Shown here: in pieces, positions 42,297 through 52,711 of the stretch
Position numbering within the stretch: position 1 is the first letter of the stretch
Layout: every line of letters begins with the position of its first letter
From: Denitratimonas sp037478135
GTDB lineage: Bacteria; Pseudomonadota; Gammaproteobacteria; Xanthomonadales; Xanthomonadaceae
Reading direction: 5' to 3'
Assembly: GCF_037478135.1 (NCBI RefSeq)
Contig: NZ_JBBHDV010000001.1
Location: 462,862 to 526,861 of the forward strand
DNA: 64,000 bases
Notes under the pieces: generated by a model
What the model was told of the DNA's origin: nothing
Databases searched by the model: none
The model's input: only the letters and a program-made list of their open reading frames with translations
Made by a program: the position numbers and the translations under genes

Positions 42297-45200
42297 ATGC
42301 TGACCGATTCCGTTGTCGTCCTCGCCAGCCTGGCATGGCTGGGCCTGCTGTTCGGCGCGGCGCTGTGGGGCGAGCGCCGTGGCTGGAAGCTGGACCGCCA
42401 CTGGGGCACGGTCTACGCACTGTCGCTGGCGGTCTACTGCACCTCGTGGACCTTCTACGGCACCGTCACCCAGGCCGCACGCTCGGGCTGGCCGTTGCCG
42501 CCGACTTTCGTCGGTACCATCCTGCTGTATGTGTTCGGCATTGGTCTGCTGCTCAAACTGATCCGTCTGGCTCGAGAGAACCACAGCAGCTCGATCGCTG
42601 ATCTGATCGCGACCCGCCTCGGGCGCAACTCCTGGTTGGCGGCCGCCGTGACCGCAGTCGCGCTGCTCGGCCTGATTCCCTATATCGCGTTGCAGCTGAA
42701 GGCGGTGGCGATGAGCTACGGCCTGCTGACGCGCGCGGCCGAGCTGACCCCGCCCGCCTGGGGCGACAGTGCGCTCTACGTGGCGCTGGCGATGGCCTTG
42801 TTTGCGATGCTGTTCGGTACCCGCAGCGCCTCGGCAGCCGAGCACAACCGCGGGCTGGTGCTGGCGGTGGCGGTGGAGTCGCTGTTCAAGCTCGGGGTGA
42901 TGCTGACCCTGGGCCTGTTCGTGGTGTTCGGCCCGAACTGGCCCGCGGCCGAGCTGCAACCGGCGCCCGATGGCGCCAGCGGATTTCCCGCGCTGGTGCT
43001 GCTTGGGGTGCTGGCGATGTTCACCCTGCCACACCAGTTCCATGTCGGCGTGGTGGAGTGCCGCGACGAGCGCCATGTGTTCACCGCGCGCTGGATGTTC
43101 CCGCTGTACATGGTGCTGATCGCGCTGCCGCTGCTGCCGCTGGCGCGGGTCGGGCTGGAAAAGCTGGCTCCGCTTGGCGTGCCCTCGGATCTCTATGTGC
43201 TGGCATTGCCGTTGTCCGAAGGGCGTGGCGGGCTGGCGCTGCTGGCGTTTCTCGGCGGCCTCAGTGCGGCCACCAGCATGGTGATCCTGGCGACCTTGTC
43301 GTTGAGCCTGATGATCGGCAACCACTGGCTGGCGCCGCTGCGGGTACGCGGTGCCTGGGGCCAGCCCGGCGGGCCGAGCCGGCGCGGCGAGGTGCTGCTG
43401 CAGCGGCGCTTGGGCATCCTCGTGGTGGTGATCCTGGCCTGGGTTTACAGTCGTGCCATTGCCGGCAGCGAGGCGCTGGCGGATATCGGCGCGGTATCGT
43501 TTTCCGCGCTCTCCACGATCGCGCCGGCGCTGGGTTTCGCGATGTGGCGGCCGCGCACTTCGCCGATGGCGGTGCTGGCCGGCTTGCTGCTGGGCGTGGC
43601 GGTGTGGATCTGGGTATTGCTGTTGCCGACGCTGGCGCCGGCGATTTCACGCGATACCGGCTGGCTGCTGGAAGGCCCGTTCGGCATCGGTTTCCTGGCG
43701 CCGGACGCGTTTCTCGGGCTGAGCGGCTGGAGTCGGGTGCTGCGGGCCGTGCTGGCCAGCCTGGTGTTGGCGACGCTGCTGACCTGGTTGCTGGATCGGC
43801 TCTGGTGGCGGGCGCCGCGACGCGATGGCACCCGCCTGATCCCGCGTGAGGCATTGAAGGATCTGGCGCTGCGCTTCCTGCGCCCGGCCCGGATCGAACA
43901 GTTGTTCGCCGGCGCCCCCGAGGGCGTGCTGAGTGGCGCGGCGCTGCAATACGAGGTGGAGCGCGAGCTGGCGGCGGTGCTGGGAGCGGCTTCGGCGCGG
44001 CTGCTGCTGGACACCGCCCGGACCGATGTCGGGCCGGACCTGGAAACCGTCGCGACCATCGTGGGCGAAGCGTCGCAGGTATCGCGCTTCAACCAGCGTT
44101 TGCTCGAGGCGGCGCTGGAGAACATGACGCAGGGCATCAGCGTGGTGGATCGCGAGCAGCGACTGGTGGCGTGGAACCGCCGCTACGCGGAGATGTTCGG
44201 GTTTCCGCCCGACTTGCTGCAGGTCGGGCAGCCGGTCGAATCGCTGGCACGCTGGGCCCTGCAGCGCGGGTTCGGCAACGGCAGTGGTGCGCAGTTGGAG
44301 GACGCCATCGGCCGCCGCGTAGCGCATATGCGTGCCGGAACCCCGCACCTGTCCGAGCGGCGCTTTCCGGACGGCAGTGTGGTCGAGATCCGTGGCAATC
44401 CGATGCCCGGTGGCGGCTTCGTCGCAACGTTCACGGATGTCACCGCGTTCCGCCACGCCGAGGCTGAGCTGAAACTGGCCAACGAAACCCTGGAACTGCG
44501 GGTCGAGGAACGCACCCGTGAGCTGGATCTGGCCCGGCTGCTGGCCGAGCGCGCGAACGAGGCCAAGAGCCGTTTTCTTGCCGCGATCAGCCACGATCTG
44601 TTGCAACCGTTGCACGCCGCGCAGCTGTTCGCGCATGCGCTGGATGAACGCATGACGCACGAGCAGTACCGGCCGTTGCTGGGCAATCTGCGCGGCGCAC
44701 TGGGCTCGACCGAGGCGCTGCTGGGCGGCTTGCTGGACATCTCGCGGCTGGATGCCGGAAGACTCCAGATCCAGCACCAGGACTTTCCGCTGGCACAGGT
44801 GCTCGAACCGATGGTCGCCGAGTTCCAGGTCGTTGCGGCCGAAGGCGGCATCGCGTTGCGCCATGTGCCGACCACGGTCTGGGTGCGTAGTGATCCGCAG
44901 CAGCTGCGCCGGATCCTGATGAACTTCACTTCTAACGCGGTGCGTTACACCGAACGCGGCCGCGTGCTGGTGGGGGTGCGGCGGCGCGGTGGCCTGCTGC
45001 ATGTCGAGGTGTGGGACAGCGGCCCGGGCGTGAGCGAGCACGAACGGCGCGCCATCTTCGACGAGTTCCGGCGCGGTGACGATGCGCGTGGCCAGGGCCT
45101 TGGCCTGGGGTTGGCGATTGCCGAGCGCATTGCGCGCCTGCTCGGGCACCCGCTGCAGCTGCGCAGCTGGCCGGGGCGCGGCAGCATGTTCTCGGTTGCC

Positions 45201-45629
45201 GTGCCGCTGGTGCTGGCGGGGCGGGCGGCGGCCGTGATCACATCCCCCCCGCAGACCGCCGTTTCCGATGTGCCGCAGGGGCATGCCCTGGTGCTGGACA
45301 ATGAGGCCGTGGTGCGCGAAGCGATGCAGGAACTGCTGCGGGGCTGGGGCTGGCAGGTGCACGCGGTCGCCAGCATCAAGGAAGCCAAGGCGCTGCTGGC
45401 CCGGCAACCGGTCGATCTGCTGTTGCTGGATTACCACCTGGACGCTGGCCGCACCGGACTGGATGCCTGGCGTGCATTGGCCAGTACCGCGCCCGCGATC
45501 CTGATCACCGCCGACCGCAGCGAAGCGGTCAAGGAGGCGGTCGAGGCCGCCGGGCTGGTACTGCTGTACAAGCCGCTGCGCGCACTGGCGCTGCGTTCGG
45601 TGATGCGCAAACTATTTGCCGGTCGCTAG
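42297..45629 (+). CDS. SSF-transporter-like hybrid sensor histidine kinase
   Basis: 1110 residues. Residues 1-490 are a Na/solute-symporter-like membrane domain (about 13 spans; CTSWTFYGTVTQAA, SLFKLGVMLTLG, FLGGLSAATSMVI). A PAS domain starts near 607 (NMTQGISVVDREQRLVAWNRRYAEMFGFP). The HisKA phospho-His is H766 (AISHDLLQPLHAAQ). The HATPase part has NFTSNAVRYTERGRVLVG and GQGLGLGLAI. A C-terminal receiver has phospho-Asp D1045 (LLLLDYHLD). Similar CbrA/CrbS/NahK-type kinases sense nutrients or control attachment. No partner response regulator is adjacent. It is 88 bp after the cytochrome gene, so it may or may not share its transcript. Confidence 0.92.
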   Translation: MLTDSVVVLASLAWLGLLFGAALWGERRGWKLDRHWGTVYALSLAVYCTSWTFYGTVTQAARSGWPLPPTFVGTILLYVFGIGLLLKLIRLARENHSSSIADLIATRLGRNSWLAAAVTAVALLGLIPYIALQLKAVAMSYGLLTRAAELTPPAWGDSALYVALAMALFAMLFGTRSASAAEHNRGLVLAVAVESLFKLGVMLTLGLFVVFGPNWPAAELQPAPDGASGFPALVLLGVLAMFTLPHQFHVGVVECRDERHVFTARWMFPLYMVLIALPLLPLARVGLEKLAPLGVPSDLYVLALPLSEGRGGLALLAFLGGLSAATSMVILATLSLSLMIGNHWLAPLRVRGAWGQPGGPSRRGEVLLQRRLGILVVVILAWVYSRAIAGSEALADIGAVSFSALSTIAPALGFAMWRPRTSPMAVLAGLLLGVAVWIWVLLLPTLAPAISRDTGWLLEGPFGIGFLAPDAFLGLSGWSRVLRAVLASLVLATLLTWLLDRLWWRAPRRDGTRLIPREALKDLALRFLRPARIEQLFAGAPEGVLSGAALQYEVERELAAVLGAASARLLLDTARTDVGPDLETVATIVGEASQVSRFNQRLLEAALENMTQGISVVDREQRLVAWNRRYAEMFGFPPDLLQVGQPVESLARWALQRGFGNGSGAQLEDAIGRRVAHMRAGTPHLSERRFPDGSVVEIRGNPMPGGGFVATFTDVTAFRHAEAELKLANETLELRVEERTRELDLARLLAERANEAKSRFLAAISHDLLQPLHAAQLFAHALDERMTHEQYRPLLGNLRGALGSTEALLGGLLDISRLDAGRLQIQHQDFPLAQVLEPMVAEFQVVAAEGGIALRHVPTTVWVRSDPQQLRRILMNFTSNAVRYTERGRVLVGVRRRGGLLHVEVWDSGPGVSEHERRAIFDEFRRGDDARGQGLGLGLAIAERIARLLGHPLQLRSWPGRGSMFSVAVPLVLAGRAAAVITSPPQTAVSDVPQGHALVLDNEAVVREAMQELLRGWGWQVHAVASIKEAKALLARQPVDLLLLDYHLDAGRTGLDAWRALASTAPAILITADRSEAVKEAVEAAGLVLLYKPLRALALRSVMRKLFAGR

Positions 45630-45635
45630 CCCGGT

Positions 45636-46868
45636 TCAGGCCTTGCGTTCGCGCAGCAGCGCCTCGACGTCATCGAGCGCGCGCACCAGACGCGCGGTGG
45701 TGTCGTTGATGCGGCGCGGCGGGGCCGCCAGGCTGGTCGCCAGGCTGTGGTCCGGATCGTCCAGCACCTCGCGCCGCAAGCTCAGTCCGTGGCGTGCCAG
45801 CAGCGGTGCCAGTTCGTCGTGGCGCTGGCGCAGGTCTGCGAGCGTGGCGTTGTAGGCGAAATCGCAGACATCGGCACGCACGCTGTAGCTGAAGGCGTTG
45901 GTGAAGAACATGTCGCCATCGCGCGGGCTGGGCTCGAACACGATCTGGTCGATGTCGTCGTATTGCTGCGCATGGCGCTGCATGCCGACCTGCATGCGCG
46001 ATTGCAGCAGGGTGCGGAAAGTCTGCGACAGCACCATCGGCAGGCCGCCGCTGGACAGGCGCGGGGTGCGGCCACCGCGCGGATCGCGGGCGCGGCTGGC
46101 GTCAACCGGCACCAATGGATTCAGGCCGATGAACAGGTCGATGCCGGCATCGAACGCCATCGAGGCATGCATCGTGCGGCGCAGCGCACCATCGACGAAC
46201 TGGCGACCGTTGATTTCCACCGGCGGATACAGCGCCGGCAGCGCGGCACTGGCCTGGATCGCGCGCGAGATCGGCACGTCATCCCAGCCTGGGCCGCCGA
46301 AGCGCACGGTGTTGCCGTTGTCCAGATCCACCGCGACGATGTAAAGCAGGCGCTTCAGCTCGCGGAAATCATCAGTACGGCCGTGGCGCGAATAGGCGTC
46401 TTTGAGGAAACGCGCGATCTGTTCGTTGTCGAACAGCCCGGTCGGCACCAGCGCGCCGAAACGGCCGAGCGTATCGCCCAGATGGAAGCTGCGCGGGTGC
46501 AGCAGGGTGTCACGCCACCACTTCCACAGCAGGCCGGGCGCGGCGCCCAGGCGTTTGGCGTATTCGCGCAGCGCCGGACGCACGAAGATGTCCGGATCAA
46601 AGCGCACATCGTCGGCATCGCCGGTGATGAAGATCCGGCACAGCTGTTCGGTATCGATGCGGTTGGCCAGACTGGCGGCCAGGAAGGCGCCGGAACTGAC
46701 TCCGACATAGACATCCAGCGCGGTCAGGTCGAGCCCGTCGATGGCCTGATCCAGCGCACGCAGTACGCCCATTTCGTACATGCCGCCGATCGGCCCGCCG
46801 CCGGCAATGGCAATGCCGATGCGGGACTGGCTGGGGCGCTGACGGCTGGCAGGTTGCAGGAGCAGCAT
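45636..46868 (-). CDS. Patatin-like phospholipase
   Basis: 410 residues from ATG 46868. The oxyanion-hole loop GGGPIGGMYEMGVLRAL and the catalytic serine box GVSSG (VYVGVSSGAFLA) are present, as is the catalytic Asp in VDGALRR. It hydrolyses acyl esters of lipids. The C-terminal part is helical (LADLRQRHDELAPLLARHG). It is divergent from the FFLxxLYG-type gene. An in-frame start at 46994 is possible but would extend into that neighbour. Confidence 0.9.
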   Translation of the reverse strand: MLLLQPASRQRPSQSRIGIAIAGGGPIGGMYEMGVLRALDQAIDGLDLTALDVYVGVSSGAFLAASLANRIDTEQLCRIFITGDADDVRFDPDIFVRPALREYAKRLGAAPGLLWKWWRDTLLHPRSFHLGDTLGRFGALVPTGLFDNEQIARFLKDAYSRHGRTDDFRELKRLLYIVAVDLDNGNTVRFGGPGWDDVPISRAIQASAALPALYPPVEINGRQFVDGALRRTMHASMAFDAGIDLFIGLNPLVPVDASRARDPRGGRTPRLSSGGLPMVLSQTFRTLLQSRMQVGMQRHAQQYDDIDQIVFEPSPRDGDMFFTNAFSYSVRADVCDFAYNATLADLRQRHDELAPLLARHGLSLRREVLDDPDHSLATSLAAPPRRINDTTARLVRALDDVEALLRERKA

Positions 46869-46987
46869 GCGGCACCTTGCAGGATCGGACGAAGGTTCCG
46901 ATTCTAACCGAGCCACCACCGAGCACATCCTCGATACCGCTCTGGCAGCATGTCCGGCACTGCGACCGATCCGTGGAGGCAGCAACG

Positions 46988-47785
46988 ATGGCACGCCGTG
47001 CCAAATCCCAGCGTGGTGCCGAGCAGCGTGGTGGTGAGCGCGGCGTCGAAAGCCGTCTGCTGCACCTGCTTCAGGCCAACCGGCGCTGGCGCGATCCGGA
47101 GTTGGAGCCGCGCAATCTCTCGCCCTGGTTGCTACCGCTGCAGCGCTGGCAGGCGGCGCGGCTGACCGAATCGTTCGCCGATTTCTCGGCCGCGCCGGAT
47201 ACGGCTGCGGCCACGGACTTCTTTCTTTCCGATCTGTACGGCGATCACGACGTCAGCGCGCGCGACCGCGGCGTGGAGAAGGTGATGCCGATGATGCGCC
47301 GGCTGTTGCCGGACGAACTGCTGCATACCGTCGCCGATGCGATCGAGTTGGCAGTGCTGTCGCATGCCTTCGATCTTCGTGTGGCGCAGGCGCTGGAAAC
47401 CCTGCTGCCGACCGATGCCGAACTGGACGCGGCCACCTACGGCAAGGCCTACCGCATGGCCGGCCTGCCGCGCCTGCGGCACCGCCAGATCGCACTGATC
47501 GCGACCATTGGCATGGCGCTGGATGCGGCGGTGCGCAAGCCGTGGCTGGCGCGGGTGCTGCGCATGTCGCGGCTGCCGGCGCGCGCGGCCGGGTTGTTGG
47601 ATCTGCAATCGTTTCTGGAGCGTGGCTTTGCCGCCTTCGCCGGGATGCAGGATGCGCAGGGCTTCATGCAGGAAATCGCGCGGCGCGAAGGTGAGGTGTC
47701 ACGGCGCCTGTTCGCGGCCGATCCGCAACCGTTCCGGCGGGTGCGGAAAAGCCGCGCGGCTCAGGCGAACTCGCGTTCCAGATAA
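46988..47785 (+). CDS. Conserved protein with an FFLxxLYG motif
   Basis: 265 residues, all-helical, with ATDFFLSDLYGDHDVSARDRGVEKVMPMMRRLLPDELLHTVADAIELAVLSHAFDL-type text: an FFLSDLYG core, then repeated Leu-rich helices. I recognise this as a conserved family of unknown function often found near patatin-like genes. No membrane segment, signal or catalytic motif is obvious. The start at 46988 follows GGAGGCAGCAACG. Its 3' end overlaps the convergent PHA-system gene by 25 bp. Confidence 0.75.
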   Translation: MARRAKSQRGAEQRGGERGVESRLLHLLQANRRWRDPELEPRNLSPWLLPLQRWQAARLTESFADFSAAPDTAAATDFFLSDLYGDHDVSARDRGVEKVMPMMRRLLPDELLHTVADAIELAVLSHAFDLRVAQALETLLPTDAELDAATYGKAYRMAGLPRLRHRQIALIATIGMALDAAVRKPWLARVLRMSRLPARAAGLLDLQSFLERGFAAFAGMQDAQGFMQEIARREGEVSRRLFAADPQPFRRVRKSRAAQANSRSR

Positions 47786-48036
47786 CGCTGGATCTCGCTT
47801 TCGATCGGCCCGCGCAGTGCCGACAGCAGGAAGCCCAGATTCACCAGCACATGGATTTCCTCTTCCAGCACACGGATCTCGCCGTTGACGCCGCTGCGGG
47901 TGAATTCCAGCGTATCGCCGTGCCAGGCCACGCCCACATCGAAGCGCTGCTGGATCTTTTCGGCCACTTTTTCCACTGCGCTGCGGGCCTGCTTGCGGCT
48001 CTTGGTGTGGGGGTGCTGGATGTCGATGCTGGCCAT
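47761..48036 (-). CDS. Polyhydroxyalkanoic acid system family protein (TIGR02610-like)
   Basis: 91 residues: MASIDIQHPHTKSRKQARSAVEKVAEKI-type start, then VAWHGDTLEFTRSGVNGEIRV and a C-terminal helix. This is a short family named from association with PHA granules but found without PHA synthase too, as here. Its function is unproven. It is convergent with the FFLxxLYG gene (25-bp overlap). Confidence 0.85.
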   Translation of the reverse strand: MASIDIQHPHTKSRKQARSAVEKVAEKIQQRFDVGVAWHGDTLEFTRSGVNGEIRVLEEEIHVLVNLGFLLSALRGPIESEIQRYLEREFA

Positions 48037-48208
48037 GGCGGGCGTCCTGGAAAGGGTCGGGTGGCGCAACGGCCACGGATTCAGGCTGCGATTCTGTCCG
48101 GATTGGCATCGCTCATGCCAGCCCGGACTGGTCGCCCATGCGCGTACGGTGCCGAATCGTATCGGGTCCGGCTCTGATAAAGTTCCTTCACTTGCGGGAG
48201 GAAGCCGA

Positions 48209-49096
48209 ATGCGTCTGGTGTTTGCCGATCCAGAATCCGGGGAAGTTCCACTGCGTCCGGGCGCGTTGACGCTGGGCGCCTCCGGTGAATGCGATATTCC
48301 GCTGGGCGGTGCCGGCTGGTTGCCGCATCACGCCAGCATCATCGTTGATCCACAGCGCGGCTTGTGGTTGCAGCTGGAGCCGGGGGCCGCGATGGCGCAC
48401 GTCAATGCGCGCCCGGTGCGTGAATGCGCGATGCTGCGCGCCGGCGACATTGTCAGCCTGGGCAGCGTGCAGTTTTCGATCTGCCTGGGACTGGGCGAGG
48501 AGCTCTCCGTCGAGCAACTGCCGCCACTACGCAACAATGCCGAGCATGCGGCCAAGGCCGACACCGCCGAACGCGTGGCCGCGACACGGGCGGTGCTGCG
48601 TGGCATCTCCGGGCTCTATCACGGCCGTACTTTTCCGCTGGTCGACGACGTGCTGCTGGGCAGTGGTGCCGGGGTTCCCATCCGGATCGAAGCGCCAGGC
48701 ATCGCCGCGCAACATTCGCGCTTCGAACTGCACCGCGACCGCATCGTGCTGCGCGCCGAGGCGCCGGGCAATGTGCTGAAGGTCAACGGCATGCCGGTGG
48801 AAAACACGATCCTGCACCCGGGCGACCAGATCACCGTGGACCAGCATCGCTTTGTCGTGGAGGCGCCGGGTCTGCCGCCACGCGGGGTCGGCAGCTTCCG
48901 GCCACGGCAGCGTCCGATCACCCAGGCCGTGCCGCCGCCTGCGCGGGCGGAAGCGGAAATCGCCGATACGGCGACCGCGTCAGCCTCGCAGTCGCCAACC
49001 CGGCCCGAATCCCGCTTCCACGCCTGGTGGCTGCTGGTGGCCGCCACCGCGATTGCGCTGGTGCTGGCCGCGATCCTGCTGTACGGGCCGCGCTGA
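48209..49096 (+). CDS. Double FHA-domain protein with C-terminal membrane anchor
   Basis: 295 residues with two forkhead-associated domains (about 1-85 and 120-210). Each has the GASGEC / GSGAGV turn, SIIVDP / SRFELH strands and an N-loop (HVNARPV / LKVNGMPV). An Ala/Pro linker and one C-terminal helix (WLLVAATAIALVLAAILLYG) place the FHA domains in the cytosol. FHA domains bind phosphothreonine. No Ser/Thr kinase or type VI genes are nearby, so the partner is unknown. Ribosome site GGGAGGAAG precedes ATG 48209. Confidence 0.85.
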   Translation: MRLVFADPESGEVPLRPGALTLGASGECDIPLGGAGWLPHHASIIVDPQRGLWLQLEPGAAMAHVNARPVRECAMLRAGDIVSLGSVQFSICLGLGEELSVEQLPPLRNNAEHAAKADTAERVAATRAVLRGISGLYHGRTFPLVDDVLLGSGAGVPIRIEAPGIAAQHSRFELHRDRIVLRAEAPGNVLKVNGMPVENTILHPGDQITVDQHRFVVEAPGLPPRGVGSFRPRQRPITQAVPPPARAEAEIADTATASASQSPTRPESRFHAWWLLVAATAIALVLAAILLYGPR

Positions 49097-49227
49097 GACA
49101 CGGCGCACAGGCCTTGCCCGGCACCTGCCGACGACAACTGCCAGCGCGCGGCATGAGACGGAGGTTTCTTACCGTCCGGTGACTTCCGGGTTAAGATTCC
49201 TGTCCGTTTCCGCAATGCAGCATCACC

Positions 49228-50353
49228 ATGATCGAGCTCAACCCCATCCGCTTCCAGATCGAAGACCTCACCGAGCGCCTGGATGCGCTCAGGAGGTATC
49301 TTTGACTTCGACCACAAGGTCGAACGCCTGGAAGAAGTCACCCGCGAGCTGGAAAATCCGGACATCTGGAATGTGCCCGAACAGGCCCAGGCGCTGGGCC
49401 GAGAACGCGCCAGCCTGGACAAGGTCGTCGGCGGACTGCAACGCATCGGGGAAGGGCTGATCGAGGCCACCGAACTGCTGGAACTGGCTGAATCCGAAGA
49501 CGATGACGATACCGCGCAGGCCGTCGCCGATGACGTGCAGCGCTACGAAACGGAACTGGCGCAGCTGGAATTCGCGCGCATGTTCAGCGGCAAGATGGAC
49601 AACGCCGCCGCCTTCGTCGACATCCAGGCCGGCGCCGGCGGTACCGAAGCCCAGGACTGGGCCGAAATCCTGCTGCGCATGTACCTGCACTGGTGCGAAG
49701 ACCGTGGTTGGAAGACCGAGCTGCTGGAAGCCACTGGCGGCGAAGTGGCCGGCATCAAGTCCGCCACGCTGCGGGTAGAGGGCGACTACGCCTACGGCTG
49801 GCTGAAGACCGAAACCGGCGTGCATCGTCTGGTGCGCAAGAGCCCGTTCGATTCGGACAACCGCCGCCACACCAGCTTCACCTCGGTGTTCGTGTCGCCG
49901 GAAGTGGATGACGACATCGAAATCGAGATCAACCCGGCCGATCTGAAGACCGACGTCTACCGCTCCTCCGGCGCCGGTGGCCAGCACGTCAACAAGACCG
50001 AATCGGCGGTGCGCATCACCCACGTGCCGACCGGCGTGGTCGCAGCCTGCCAGACTGAGCGCAGCCAGCACGCCAACCGCGACCGTGCGATGAAGATGCT
50101 GAAAGCGCGCCTGTACGAACTGGAACTTCAGAAACGCAACGCCGAGCGCGATGCGGTGGAAGCCGGCAAGTCCGACATCGGCTGGGGCAGCCAGATCCGC
50201 AATTACGTGCTCGACCAGAGCCGCATCAAGGACCTGCGCACCGGCATCGAACGTACCGACACGCAGAAGGTGCTCGACGGCGATCTGGACGAGTTCGTCG
50301 AAGCCGCGCTCAAGGCCGGGCTGGATGCCGGCGCCAAACGTATTGATGCGTGA
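49228..50353 (+). CDS. prfB: Peptide chain release factor 2 (programmed +1 frameshift)
   Basis: RF2 reads UAA and UGA. The gene has two parts: 49228-49302 encodes 25 residues, and after a +1 shift 49304-50353 encodes the rest, for 374 residues. The catalytic GGQ is at residues 250-252 (SSGAGGQHVNK) and the stop-recognising SPF motif is present (RKSPFDSDN). No other start in the second frame is needed: the frameshift product matches RF2 from its first residue (MIELNPIRFQIEDLTERL). Confidence 0.96.
49291..49305 (+). promoter_or_regulatory. RF2 programmed-frameshift element
   Basis: AGGAGG-TAT-CTT-TGA: an internal Shine-Dalgarno three bases before the slippery CTT, then the in-frame UGA. Low RF2 makes the ribosome pause at UGA and slip +1, so RF2 autoregulates itself. 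Confidence 0.96.
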
Positions 50354-50362
50354 GAGAAGCAG

Positions 50363-50497
50363 GGATTGGGGAGTGGGGATTCGGGAATGGTAAAAGCCGA
50401 AATCTTGCGCACCCCTCGCTTTCCCGAATCCCCAATTCCGACTCCCGAATCCCAGCTTTTAAGCCGAATCCCCAATCCCGACTGCCTAATCCCAGCT
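50363..50497. repeat. Intergenic CCGAATCCCCAAT-type repeats between prfB and lysS
   Basis: A GATTGGGGAGTGGGGATTCGGG-like unit (from 50364) is followed by two tandem inverted copies starting at 50424 and 50464 (40-bp period), each reading CCGAATCCCCAAT(T/C)CCGACT and ending AATCCCAGCT. They can fold back on the first unit. Similar interspersed units are common between genes in xanthomonads and may act as mRNA 3'-end hairpins. Confidence 0.7.
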
Positions 50498-50505
50498 CTC
50501 AAACC

Positions 50506-52032
<1,527 letters not shown>

Positions 52033-52139
52033 GGCAGTGGCGTGACGTAGGTGTTGGCCGGAATCAGTCGCTGTGTGCTTCCCGGGCTGATGGCGGCCGC
52101 TGAAAACCCCACTCGCCTGCAACTGCCTCTCCTCCTGTC

Positions 52140-52394
52140 GTGAAGCTCGTGGGCGCGAACGGGAAAATTTCACTGGGCACACAATACGCGGGACGCCAGG
52201 TATTGCTGGAAGAGCAAGAGCCTGGGGTATGGCTGGTGCCTACTGCCACGGCGATTCCCGGCAACGAGCGCTGGCTGCACGCTCCGCAGGCGGCTGCGGC
52301 GTTGGAGGATGCGCTGAACTGGGCGGGTGCTCATCCGGCCAGCGACATGCAGGCCGACAAGGTGTTGCAGCGCCTGCGCGATGAAGTGCCGTGA
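52140..52394 (+). CDS. AbrB-like putative antitoxin
   Basis: 84 residues from GTG 52140. The first 35 residues read like a swapped-hairpin AbrB/MazE DNA-binding domain (KLVGANGKISLGTQYAG); the rest is helical and would bind the toxin. It overlaps the next gene by GTGA, the typical antitoxin-first layout. It probably neutralises the RelE-like partner and represses the pair. Confidence 0.65.
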   Translation: MKLVGANGKISLGTQYAGRQVLLEEQEPGVWLVPTATAIPGNERWLHAPQAAAALEDALNWAGAHPASDMQADKVLQRLRDEVP

Positions 52395-52711
52395 GCGACG
52401 CCGAAGTCGCCGTTCGTCTGGATCTCAACAACCCGGTCTTCCGGCGCGATCTGTTCGGCCTGCAGAAGACCGAGCGCCATGCCGCGCTGGATACGTTGGG
52501 CAAGTTGCGCCAACTTGCCTGGCAGCAGGTGTACCGCGACAAGCGCTTGCGCTGGGAGAAGATCGTCACCGTCAAGTCACCAGCAGGTGTTGCGGCGCTT
52601 TACAGCTTGCGTATCACTCAGGCTCGCCGTGCGGCGGCCTATCGGGATGGCGACTTCATCCGGCTGTTGTCCATTCCACCCGACCACGACGCCACTTGCG
52701 GCAAGAAGTGA
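52391..52711 (+). CDS. RelE/ParE-like putative toxin
   Basis: 106 residues from GTG 52391. The fold is suggested by VYRDKRLRWEKI, LYSLRITQARRAAAYRDGDFIRLLSI and the terminal PDHD, as in RelE-superfamily relatives. If active it would be an mRNA-cleaving toxin. Its last 135 bp lie antisense to the end of the methyltransferase gene at 52577-53512. Confidence 0.65.
   Translation: MSDAEVAVRLDLNNPVFRRDLFGLQKTERHAALDTLGKLRQLAWQQVYRDKRLRWEKIVTVKSPAGVAALYSLRITQARRAAAYRDGDFIRLLSIPPDHDATCGKK

Noticed and set aside
43647..45437. 596-residue minus-strand frame
   Set aside because: Antisense shadow of the hybrid histidine kinase; no domain text.
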